Positions 55,594 through 63,305 of a stretch of 64,000 bases of DNA are shown here, piece by piece. Both the position numbers and the translations under genes were made by a program. Source of the stretch: Nocardia shimofusensis NBRC 100134. GTDB taxonomy: Bacteria; Actinomycetota; Actinomycetes; Mycobacteriales; Mycobacteriaceae. Where the stretch lies: contig NZ_BDBT01000001.1 of assembly GCF_001613125.1 (NCBI RefSeq), positions 310,001-374,000 of the forward strand, given 5' to 3'. Every line of letters begins with the position of its first letter. Position 1 is the first letter of the stretch. Under the pieces are notes generated by a model, which saw only the letters and a program-made list of their open reading frames with translations, was not told the origin of the DNA and ran no database searches.

Positions 55594-56331
55594 ATGGAAA
55601 TGCCACGTCGCACGGCTCTCGGTGCCGCCGCACTGGCCGGAGCCGCTATCGCGCTGCCGCGCACGCCGGCGTCCGCACAACCCGACGCGTTGATCTTCCC
55701 GGCCTCACCGGTGTCGAAGGCGGCCCGTGAGCTGCTCGACACCGCGGTCGGTCCGGCTGTGCGCAACCACAGTATTCGCGGTTTCCTGTTCGCCCGCGCC
55801 GTCGCCGGTGCCCACGGCCTACGTCCGGGCGCCGACTACGACGAGGAAGTCATGTACCTCATCTGCGCACTTCACGACATCAGTCTCGGCGACATGGCCA
55901 ACGGCCGTCAACGGTTCGAAATGGACAGTGCGGACTTCGCGGCCGAGTTTCTGGAACGCAACGGCGTCACCGACAGCAGGGTCGAGACCGTATGGGACGC
56001 CATCGCCGGCCACACATCCGGATTCAGCGACTCACCCGTCTATCGTCGTCGTCGTCCCGCAGAGATCTGGATAGCCGTGGAAGGCATCGGCATCGACATC
56101 GGTGGCGGCCCCACCGATCTGCCGCCCGGCTACGCCGACCTCGTCCACGCCGCCTATCCCCGTCTCGGTGGCACCCGCGCTCTGACCACGATCATGGAAG
56201 ATCAGGTCCTTGCAGATCCGCGTAAAGCGTTCCCTTCCAGCCTCGCAACCGAAATCGTTCGCCAACGTCATCCAGAGGTGTCCTATCCCACCTGGGACGA
56301 GATCATCGATTCGAGCGGCTGGAAAGACTAG
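55594..56331 (+). CDS. Exported HD-domain protein
   Basis: 245 residues from ATG 55594 (GGAGAA upstream). Signal sequence with twin arginines (PRRTALGAAALAGAAIAL) and cleavage after ASA at 28. The HD domain matches that at 52504 through NHSIRGFLFAR, H94-D95 in CALHDIS, and H140 in AGHTSG. So this is an extracytoplasmic version of the same enzyme, without the SnoaL domain. Last gene of the operon; no terminator seen before 56385. Confidence 0.82.
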   Translation: MEMPRRTALGAAALAGAAIALPRTPASAQPDALIFPASPVSKAARELLDTAVGPAVRNHSIRGFLFARAVAGAHGLRPGADYDEEVMYLICALHDISLGDMANGRQRFEMDSADFAAEFLERNGVTDSRVETVWDAIAGHTSGFSDSPVYRRRRPAEIWIAVEGIGIDIGGGPTDLPPGYADLVHAAYPRLGGTRALTTIMEDQVLADPRKAFPSSLATEIVRQRHPEVSYPTWDEIIDSSGWKD

Positions 56332-56384
56332 TACTCCAGCAGCACTTCGTGATGTCGTATCCGTCTTCGCCGGTAGTGGAGCCA

Positions 56385-56450
56385 GGGTGGCTCACGGTCG
56401 TGAGCCGAACGGCCGCTCCAGCGCCGCGAACAGACGCACATGATCGGAAC
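56385..56450. repeat. Right copy of the duplicated segment, upstream of the cyclase
   Basis: Same 22 bp as 51238-51259 and then about 40 bp of similarity. On the minus strand it still reads GTG AGC CAC CC, the first codons of the AI-2E gene, before diverging: a truncated copy of that 5' end. Ends 10 bp before the adenylate cyclase start. Confidence 0.8.
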
Positions 56451-56459
56451 GCTAGATTG

Positions 56460-58169
56460 GTGAGCGTGTCAGCGCCTCTGGAAGCGGTCAAACAGACCAT
56501 GCATACGCGCTGGCCGCTGTACCTGACGTCGATGCTGTTGGCCAATGCCTTCGGCGCGGTGCTGATGTGGGCGTTCCTGCAATACGGGCTCCCCGTTCCG
56601 GAAGGTGAGGCGGCCGACGCCACCCACATGGGTCTGCTCGTCCCCGGCATCGTGTTCGTAACCGGCGGATTGCTGAGCCTGGGCGCCTCGGCCCTGATGT
56701 TGCGCCCGGTGATGCGCTGGCAGATGCGCGGCGGCCCGCCGAGCAGGCAGGAGCAGATGGCCGCCCTGCACGCGCCGTTGCGTCAGGCCATCCTGCATCT
56801 GGTGCTGTGGCTGCTCGGCGGCGCGGTGCTGGCCGGGCTGATCATCACCGAGTCGCCCAAGCTGGCGGGCGCGGTGATCGTCACCCTGTGCATGGCCGCG
56901 ACCATCGTGTTCGGTTTCACCTACATGCTCGGCGAGCGCATTCTGCGCCCGGTCGCCGCCCAGGCGCTCACCGAGGGCACTTTCGACCACACCCTCACCC
57001 CCGGCGTCGGCACCAGGATGGCGATGACCTGGGGAATGGGCACTTTCGCGCCCACCTTCGCGATCGTGCTGCTGTGCGTCACCCAGATCTCCTCGGACGT
57101 GAAGTTCTCGGCGCAGTCGCTGGCCGTCTCGATCCTGCTGCTGTGCGGGGTGGTGATCATGCAGGCGCTGGCGCTGTCGATGCTGACCGCTTCGAGCATC
57201 TCCGACCCGGTGCGCCAGCTCAGCCAGGCCATCGCCCGCGCCCAGGAAGGCACCCGCGAGGTGCAGGTCGAGGTGTTCGACGGCAGCGAGATCGGCATGC
57301 TGCAGGTCGGCTTCAACCGGATGATGGAGGAAGCGGCCAAGCGCAGGAAACTGCAGGAACTGTTCGGCCAGCACGTCGGCGAGGAGGTCGCCCAGCGCGC
57401 CCTCGACTACGGCACCGAACTCGGCGGTGAAACCCGGTTCGTGGCGGTTCTGTTCGTAGACATGGTCGGTTCCACCGCGACCGCCGCCGAGCGCCCGCCC
57501 ACCGAGGTGGTCAGCCTGCTCAACGAGTTCTTCCGGGTCGTCGTCGACGTCATCGATCGCCACCACGGCTTCGTCAACAAGTTCGTCGGCGACGCGGCGC
57601 TGGCCATCTTCGGCGCGCCGCTGGACCGTCCCGACGCGCCGACCGCCGCGCTGGCCGCCGCCAGGGATCTGCGCGGGGCCCTGCGCGAGGTGGCCGGCCT
57701 GGACATCGGCATCGGCGTGTCCGCGGGGCTGGCGGTCGCGGGCAATATCGGCGCGGCCAACCGTTTCGAATACACCGTGATCGGCGACCCGGTGAACGAG
57801 GCCTCGCGGCTCACCGAGCTCGCCAAGGACCATCCCGGCCGGGTGCTCGCCTCGGGCAGCGCGCTGTATTTCGCCGAGGAGGCCGAGGCGGCGCTGTGGA
57901 TCACCGGGGAGGAGGTGCAGTTGCGTGGCAGGAGCCGTAGTACGCAACTGGCCTGGCCGAGGGCGAGCGCCGAATCCGAGATCCGGACGGACGGCGAGCG
58001 GATGCCTACCGGCCGATCCGACGCCGAGCAGACCGCCCCCGAGCCGACCGAAGCTCATCGGAGCGACGACGAACAGCCACTGACAACACAGCCGCTGACA
58101 ACAGCCGACCAGACAGCCCCCGGCGCCGCGCAGATGCCCGCGTCCGCCGAGCAGACCACCCGCGAGTAA
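56460..58169 (+). CDS. Class III adenylate cyclase with membrane and HAMP domains
   Basis: 569 residues from GTG 56460 (GTG 56466 also possible; no strong ribosome-binding site). Six membrane segments (about 15-265), HAMP (about 240-295), then the cyclase domain (320-500). All key residues are present: metal Asp334 and Asp378, Lys374 and Asp443 for adenine, Asn446 and Arg450 for the transition state. So it should make cAMP. Resembles Rv3645 and Rv1318c-Rv1320c. The acidic Thr/Gln-rich tail (505-569) is disordered. Confidence 0.9.
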   Translation: MSVSAPLEAVKQTMHTRWPLYLTSMLLANAFGAVLMWAFLQYGLPVPEGEAADATHMGLLVPGIVFVTGGLLSLGASALMLRPVMRWQMRGGPPSRQEQMAALHAPLRQAILHLVLWLLGGAVLAGLIITESPKLAGAVIVTLCMAATIVFGFTYMLGERILRPVAAQALTEGTFDHTLTPGVGTRMAMTWGMGTFAPTFAIVLLCVTQISSDVKFSAQSLAVSILLLCGVVIMQALALSMLTASSISDPVRQLSQAIARAQEGTREVQVEVFDGSEIGMLQVGFNRMMEEAAKRRKLQELFGQHVGEEVAQRALDYGTELGGETRFVAVLFVDMVGSTATAAERPPTEVVSLLNEFFRVVVDVIDRHHGFVNKFVGDAALAIFGAPLDRPDAPTAALAAARDLRGALREVAGLDIGIGVSAGLAVAGNIGAANRFEYTVIGDPVNEASRLTELAKDHPGRVLASGSALYFAEEAEAALWITGEEVQLRGRSRSTQLAWPRASAESEIRTDGERMPTGRSDAEQTAPEPTEAHRSDDEQPLTTQPLTTADQTAPGAAQMPASAEQTTRE

Positions 58170-58236
58170 CGCCGTCGTCGCAGGTCGGCCCGGTCCGGAC
58201 AGGGCCGGCCGACTCGGCCGCACTACGCTGACCAGG

Positions 58237-58614
58237 GTGCGAACAGTGCTGACGGCGGTAGTGGTGGATCTGGTTCTGGTGGCCGTGTTCTGCGCCATCG
58301 GGCGGCGCAGTCACGACGAGGCGGTGCTCACCGGGCTGCTGGAGACGCTGTGGCCGTTCGCGGTCGGACTGGCGCTGGGGTGGGCGCTGGCCGTGCTGGT
58401 GAGCAGGCTGTCCGGCCGGGCCGCGTTCGTGCCCACGGCGGTGTGGCCCACCGGGGTCGCCGTCTGGGCGGGCACGCTGGCGGGCGGCATGATCGTGCGG
58501 GTGATCGCCGGTCAGGGCACCGCGTTCAGTTTCATCATCGTCGCGGGCACCGTGCTGGCGGTTTTCCTGATCGGCTGGCGCGCGGTCTTCGCACTGGCGA
58601 CCCGCTCCCGGTAG
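58237..58614 (+). CDS. DUF3054 membrane protein
   Basis: 125 residues from GTG 58237. Four hydrophobic segments; the pattern VVVDLVLVAVFCAIGRRSH at the start and WPTGVAVWAGTLAGGMIVR are those of DUF3054, function unknown. 67 bp after the cyclase and possibly co-transcribed. Confidence 0.82.
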   Translation: MRTVLTAVVVDLVLVAVFCAIGRRSHDEAVLTGLLETLWPFAVGLALGWALAVLVSRLSGRAAFVPTAVWPTGVAVWAGTLAGGMIVRVIAGQGTAFSFIIVAGTVLAVFLIGWRAVFALATRSR

Positions 58615-58620
58615 AGACGA

Positions 58621-58755
58621 GACGACCCCCGCGGGGCCGAGCGCGATCGCAGGCTGTCGATGCTCGTCGGCAACGTGCCGGGTGCGAGGTGAGCCGACCC
58701 CGCAGGGCCGAGCGGCGCGATCGCGTGGCCGAGACGACCTCGCGGGGCCGAGACG
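58621..58755. repeat. Three degenerate copies of a GC-rich intergenic repeat
   Basis: Copies near 58621-58649, 58692-58722 and 58730-58755 share GACC(C/T)CGCGGGGCCGAG; each can form a small hairpin through CCCCGCGGGG. They fill the space between the DUF3054 gene and the convergent PBP-like gene and may serve as terminators. Confidence 0.65.
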
Positions 58756-58794
58756 AACCGTAGGCGTGAGCCGGCTTGCCGACCGGTGCGCGGC

Positions 58795-60486
58795 TCAGGT
58801 CTCCGGCTGAGCCAGCGACTGCAGCATCCGTGCCGCCATCCGGGCGGTCGCGTTCGAGCTGTCGATGTCGGCGATGTGGATGGCGAAGGCCAGATCGCCC
58901 ATATTGGCTATCAGCCAGCCGTCCGAGTCCGCCTCGGCCGCGTAGGCGATCACCGGGAAGCTCCGCAGCGGGGTCAGGTGGGGTTTGCCCATCTCCTCGC
59001 GCAGCACCGTGCGCAGCCGGTCGACGACGGGATTGCCGAGCGGGCTCAGCTGCGCGTCGGTGGTTCCCGGTCTCCCGGTCTCGACCGACGGCGCGGGCAC
59101 CTCCCCGCGCGCGATGGCCGCCGCCGCGATCGCCATCCCGAACGGGCTGGCCAGCACGACATCGGAACCACCGCCCTGCCTGGCCTGTTCGGCGCCGCGG
59201 CCGCCGACGGTGATCCGGCCGGTCACCTCGTCGAGGCCGGGCACCTGGAAGTCGACGCCGAGACCGAGCCTGCCCGCTGCCTCCGCCGCGTCCTGCACGG
59301 TGACATCACGCGGCGGCTTGTTCTTCTCCAGCGCCGCGACCTCACGCAACAACTCCACGTTCCCGCCCACCGGATACAGCCCGGTGAAGGCCACCGGCCC
59401 CTGTTCGGTGGCGTAGCTGTTCTGCGCGACCGCGACCACCGCGCCGTTGGACGGCTGGATCGCCACGATCGAGGCCGGCGTGCCCACGCTGACCACCGCG
59501 TCTTCGGCGGCACGCTGCAGCCGCTGATCCATCGTCGAGGTGATGTCCGGTCCCGGCGGACCCTGATGGCCCGCCACCTGCCGGACGAAGCGCCCGTCCG
59601 GCTCGAAGATCTGCACGCCCCAGCCCGCGTGCCTGTCCTGGCTCTCGGTCCACACATTGCGCATCGCGTCGAGCATCGGCGACCACACCCGGCGGTCCGA
59701 GGAGATCAGCTCCGGCGACTTCTCGAGGACCACGCCGGGGATCGGCGCCATCCGTGGTTCCAGGATCGCGAAGTCGCCCTCGCGCAGCCGGACCGCGAGG
59801 ATGGGCTCTCCCTTCGACGCGGCGAGCTTGTCCCTCAGGTAGGCGCCGGTGATGAGCGGGGCGACCGGCTCGATGGCCTTGGCGAGCGCATCGGTGGAGG
59901 CGACCGGGTCGGGCATCTTGGCGGGATCGAGCTTGACCAGATTGATGACCTGCTCGTGCATCAGCGATGAGCCGACGATGTCGATCACGCGCGGGGCGGG
60001 CGAGGGCAGCGTGCGCACCAGTCGCACGGTCCGCCCGCCCGCGAGCTCGGGCATGACCAGCTGGGGCTCCCAGGAGATGCGCCAGCCGATCGCGAGTTTG
60101 CGGACGGTGCCCTGCAGGCTGTAGCCCCACTCCTTCTTCTCCCCGGAGTCGTACTCGCCGAAGTTCCAGTCGACGTCCATGCTGAAGATGGCCGACTCGT
60201 CGTCGAGCCCGATGAATTGCGTCTTCTGGTAGTCGACGGTGCCCGGCTGGAGACCTTCGAACATTTGCGACATCGTTGCCGAAGCAGCGTTGGGGTAGGA
60301 AGTGAGATCGGCGGCCTTGCGATACTCCTGCTCGTCGAGCAGTTCGGTGAAGCGGTCGACAAGTGCTTCGGGTTCACTCGTCTCGGTATGGAATCCGCAC
60401 CCCGTCAAGGCCATCACCACAGCCGTCACTCCCGCGAGTGCCATAGCGCCCCGGACGCGAAAGCGGCGGGATCCCCACACATCCAT
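58795..60486 (-). CDS. Penicillin-binding-protein-like lipoprotein lacking catalytic motifs
   Basis: 563 residues from ATG 60486 (GTG 60495 possible). Lipobox LTGC with C30. NTF2-like MecA_N domain (about 38-145), dimerisation-like region, then a transpeptidase-like domain (from about 320) as in Rv2864c. Where SxxK belongs (YPPGSTFK), it reads YPVGGNVE (371-378): Ser and Lys are gone. The SxN segment is absent, and KTG is replaced (VIAYAAEADSDGW). It therefore cannot be an acylatable transpeptidase and is probably a structural or regulatory homologue, anchored outside the membrane. The reading frame is intact, so it is not decaying. Confidence 0.85.
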   Translation of the reverse strand: MDVWGSRRFRVRGAMALAGVTAVVMALTGCGFHTETSEPEALVDRFTELLDEQEYRKAADLTSYPNAASATMSQMFEGLQPGTVDYQKTQFIGLDDESAIFSMDVDWNFGEYDSGEKKEWGYSLQGTVRKLAIGWRISWEPQLVMPELAGGRTVRLVRTLPSPAPRVIDIVGSSLMHEQVINLVKLDPAKMPDPVASTDALAKAIEPVAPLITGAYLRDKLAASKGEPILAVRLREGDFAILEPRMAPIPGVVLEKSPELISSDRRVWSPMLDAMRNVWTESQDRHAGWGVQIFEPDGRFVRQVAGHQGPPGPDITSTMDQRLQRAAEDAVVSVGTPASIVAIQPSNGAVVAVAQNSYATEQGPVAFTGLYPVGGNVELLREVAALEKNKPPRDVTVQDAAEAAGRLGLGVDFQVPGLDEVTGRITVGGRGAEQARQGGGSDVVLASPFGMAIAAAAIARGEVPAPSVETGRPGTTDAQLSPLGNPVVDRLRTVLREEMGKPHLTPLRSFPVIAYAAEADSDGWLIANMGDLAFAIHIADIDSSNATARMAARMLQSLAQPET

Positions 60487-60830
60487 ATCGCCCACTCTTC
60501 ACTCTTGTCACTTCAGCAACAAGACCACCGTACCTTAATGAAATACGCCCGCGTCGCCCCGGTGACCGGGACGTTACCCATGCTCAGCATATCGATTGTG
60601 CCCGAATTCCCGCGCGCGAGCGGGTGAACATGAGTGACATCCGGTCACAAGGCGATAACCGGCGCCGCTACCGTACCGGGCGGCGCGCCGGGGCGTGAAC
60701 CAACCTTCGAGTCCATTGCGGTCGAGCCGTTCGCGCTGAGCGCAATCCCGCCGTGCCGATGTCCTCGCCACGACATATGGCATCGGCGTAATCTTGTAAT
60801 CACTGTAACGGCTATCACAGACAACAGCGG
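60487..60830. promoter_or_regulatory. Divergent promoter region
   Basis: 344 bp without a gene. The AT-richer stretch at 60785-60825 (TAATCTTGTAATCACTGTAA) probably holds the rightward promoter, and 60486-60540 the leftward one. No clear palindrome. Confidence 0.4.
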
Positions 60831-61436
60831 GTGAGCACGATGCGACATGACCATCGAGGACGTGAATTCGGACGTCCGGGCGGCTGGCAACAGGCCGACC
60901 TGCCCGACCCCGCCGACGTGCCGGACTGGTTCGCCGGAAGATTGCCGAGCGACTGGTTCACCGGCGCTCCGCGCATCGAGATCGACCGCGACGAGATCGT
61001 CGTCGTCGGCACGCTGCCCCTGCCGCGCCCCGACACCGGCTCGGGCGAGGGCGCGGGCGGGTCAGAGGAGAAGGTTCCCGCCGCCACGGTGGAGGGGGCG
61101 ATCGCCCGGTTCCGGGAGAGCACCCGGCCGGCCAGGATGCAGATCGCGAACGAGGCCGAGTACCGCTACCGGCGCAAGGTCGCCTGGGGCGTCGTCGCCG
61201 GCGGCGAAGGGGTGATGTTCACCCAACTCGCCGTCCCGGTGATGACCCGCCTCCGGCAACCCGAACGCAAAGTCCTCGACACCCTCGTCGACGCGGGCGT
61301 CGCCCGCTCGCGTTCGGACGCCCTGGCGTGGACCGTGCGACTGGCGGGCAAACACGCCGAGGAGTGGCTGGCCGAACTGCGCACCGCCATGCGCACGGTC
61401 GAGGACCTGCGCTCCCAAGGACCACGGGGGCTGTGA
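60831..61436 (+). CDS. Conserved hypothetical protein
   Basis: 201 residues from GTG 60831 (ATG 60840 as alternative). The N-terminal half is acidic and aromatic (DLPDPADVPDWFAGRLPSDW); a helical C-terminal half (TRLRQPERKVLDTLVDAGVA, then SRSDALAWTVRLAGKHAEEW) resembles small ribbon-helix-helix DNA-binding proteins in pattern. I do not recognise a named family. Confidence 0.65.
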   Translation: MSTMRHDHRGREFGRPGGWQQADLPDPADVPDWFAGRLPSDWFTGAPRIEIDRDEIVVVGTLPLPRPDTGSGEGAGGSEEKVPAATVEGAIARFRESTRPARMQIANEAEYRYRRKVAWGVVAGGEGVMFTQLAVPVMTRLRQPERKVLDTLVDAGVARSRSDALAWTVRLAGKHAEEWLAELRTAMRTVEDLRSQGPRGL

Positions 61437-61459
61437 CCGCGGGCGGTTAGGGTGAGGGC

Positions 61460-61900
61460 ATGGCAGACATGGTTGCCCCGATCCTGGTGCTCAACGGACC
61501 GAACCTGAACATGCTCGGCACCCGCCAGCCCGAGGTCTACGGCGCCGCCACCCTCGACGACGTCGTCGCCCTCTGCGAACGCACCGCCGCCCGATTCGAC
61601 CGGACCGTCACCGCTTTCCAGTCCAATCACGAAGGCGCGCTGATCGATCGGATTCACCAGGCCCGTGGGGCGGAATCGGCCATCGTGATCAATCCGGGCG
61701 GCCTCACCCATACGTCGGTCGCGCTTCGCGACGCGCTGGTGATTCCCGAGGTGCCGATCGTGGAGGTGCACATCAGCAATGTGCACGCCCGCGAGGAATT
61801 CCGGCACCACTCGTTCATTTCCCCGATCGCCACCGCGGTGATCGCCGGAATGGGAATCCAGGGATACGCCGCGGCAATCGAATTCCTCGCCACTCGCTGA
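61460..61900 (+). CDS. aroQ: 3-dehydroquinate dehydratase, type II
   Basis: 146 residues from ATG 61460, 23 bp after the preceding gene. Third step of the shikimate pathway. Motifs: [18 protein letters not shown] (start, with the lid Arg and catalytic Tyr), [19 protein letters not shown], and [17 protein letters not shown] with the catalytic His. Other aro genes are not nearby. Confidence 0.96.
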   Translation: MADMVAPILVLNGPNLNMLGTRQPEVYGAATLDDVVALCERTAARFDRTVTAFQSNHEGALIDRIHQARGAESAIVINPGGLTHTSVALRDALVIPEVPIVEVHISNVHAREEFRHHSFISPIATAVIAGMGIQGYAAAIEFLATR

Positions 61901-61924
61901 GTACCGACAGCGCCGTTTCCCGAT

Positions 61925-62803
61925 TCACGCCGCGCCGCGGCGCATCAATTCGAAGGCCGAGACCGCCTTGCCCGCTTCCTCGCTCGCCGCGACGGCCCTG
62001 CGGTAGAAGGACTGCGCCGTTCGCGAGAGAGTGGCGTCGACCCCGGCCTCCTCGCTCGCTTCGACGACGTGCCGCGCGCCCGCCTCCATCATCTTCAGGC
62101 TCGCCAGGTCCGCCCAGCCACCCTGCTGATCGGCGGCCGACATACTCTCCATGAAGTGCGGGAAGGCCGCGTTCGACCGCACCGCGAACCCCACGAACGC
62201 ATCGATGTCGTGCCCGGCGTTCGCGATCAAGGCGATGGCCTGCTCGAAGGCGAGCAGCCAAGGATGGAATACCGTCAGCAGGCCCTGGTAGTAGAGCTGG
62301 GCCAGCCCGTCGTCCTCGCCCAGATACTCCTGCGGGCTCAGCGGGCGAAGCAGCTCGGCGACCGCGTCGAAGTCCGCGCGAGGACCGCTGTAGAAGATGT
62401 AGGACGCGGGATGGTCGAGGACGTCACCCGCCGACATCACGCCTCCGTTGATGAAACGGGCGCCGTGCTCGCGAACCCAGGCCGCGCCCGCACGGGCCCG
62501 CGCAGGCGAGTCCGACGAGAGATTGACGATCGTCTTCCCCGGCAGCCGGTCCGGCGCCTGCCCGAGCACGTCGTACATGGCGGCGTAGTGGGTCAGGCTC
62601 AGGACTGTCACTTCGTTCGCGTCGAGCGCGTCGGCGACGGTGGCTGCCCGTCGTGCGCCCAGCTCGGCCATCGCGTCGATCTTGGCGGCGGTGCGGTTCC
62701 ACACGGTCACCTCGACGCCCGCCGCGAGGAAGGCACGGACCATCGCCTGCCCCATCGGGCCGAGACCGATGACGGTGACCGAACGGGTGGAATTCTCGGA
62801 CAT
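61925..62803 (-). CDS. Imine-reductase/HIBADH-family NAD(P)-dependent oxidoreductase
   Basis: 292 residues from ATG 62803, with AAGGAAAG upstream. Rossmann domain with IGLGPMGQAMVRAFL (13-27) and NRTAAK for NADP preference; a helical C-terminal dimerisation domain (about 165-290) of the imine-reductase kind rather than the short hydroxyisobutyrate type, since the catalytic Lys is missing and YYQGLLTVFH is present. Substrate unknown. Divergent from an HxlR gene that probably controls it. Confidence 0.85.
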   Translation of the reverse strand: MSENSTRSVTVIGLGPMGQAMVRAFLAAGVEVTVWNRTAAKIDAMAELGARRAATVADALDANEVTVLSLTHYAAMYDVLGQAPDRLPGKTIVNLSSDSPARARAGAAWVREHGARFINGGVMSAGDVLDHPASYIFYSGPRADFDAVAELLRPLSPQEYLGEDDGLAQLYYQGLLTVFHPWLLAFEQAIALIANAGHDIDAFVGFAVRSNAAFPHFMESMSAADQQGGWADLASLKMMEAGARHVVEASEEAGVDATLSRTAQSFYRRAVAASEEAGKAVSAFELMRRGAA

Positions 62804-62880
62804 GTACTTTCCTTCACATCAGATCGGATTCGGTGTCGCGGGCCCGATTCGATGCTCGTCCACGCAGGTGGAGTCGACAA

Positions 62881-62892
62881 GAACGTACGTTC
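62881..62892. promoter_or_regulatory. Palindrome between the oxidoreductase and hxlR genes
   Basis: GAACGTACGTTC, a perfect 12-bp palindrome, 48 bp before the HxlR start and 78 bp before the oxidoreductase start. Likely HxlR operator (inference). Confidence 0.55.
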
Positions 62893-62939
62893 GAGTAGGG
62901 TACTTACCCCGAGGTCCGAGATGTGGTCAGGAGGCCGCC

Positions 62940-63305
62940 GTGGGCAGCAGCAGTGACATGGCTCACGAAGTGTGCGGTATGTCGACGGCCATCGATGTCG
63001 TCGGCGGCAAATGGCGGATGCACCTGATGTGGGTGCTCGGCGAGGGGCCGCGCCGCTTCGGCGAGATCCGGCGGCTGCTCGACGGTGTGAGCGAGAAGGT
63101 GCTCGCCGAGAACCTGCGTCATCTCGAAGGCAGCGGGGTGGTGCACAGGGAGGTCTTTCCCGAGATTCCGCCTCGCGTCGAATACTCGCTCACGGCCCTC
63201 GGTACCGAACTCGCGCAGGCACTTCGGCCGTTGGAGGCGTGGGGGGACAAGCATCGCGAGGTTCTGCGGGCCAACCTCGCGGCGAACTGCGAGACCGGTC
63301 TATGA
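62940..63305 (+). CDS. HxlR-family transcriptional regulator
   Basis: 121 residues from GTG 62940, chosen over ATG 62958 because AGGAGG (62929-62934) is 5 nt upstream of the GTG. Winged-helix of HxlR type: CGMSTAIDVVGGKWRMHLMW, then LDGVSEKVLAENLRHLEGSG. The Cys near residue 12 is the redox-sensing position of several family members. The 3' end overlaps the glycerate kinase gene by 6 nt on the opposite strand. Confidence 0.88.
   Translation: MGSSSDMAHEVCGMSTAIDVVGGKWRMHLMWVLGEGPRRFGEIRRLLDGVSEKVLAENLRHLEGSGVVHREVFPEIPPRVEYSLTALGTELAQALRPLEAWGDKHREVLRANLAANCETGL

Larger units (their letters stand above)
51301..56384. other. Candidate inserted gene island (GlxA-HD-DyP-DJ1-HD)
   Basis: Five co-directional genes, all oxidative or small-molecule hydratase types and unlike the envelope genes around them, bounded by the two copies of the 62-bp segment. 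No transposase or integrase lies within it. See the individual genes. Confidence 0.6.

Noticed and set aside
51301..56384. Insertion by a classical transposon
   Set aside because: No transposase, no terminal inverted repeats seen, and the flanking duplication is far longer than usual target duplications.
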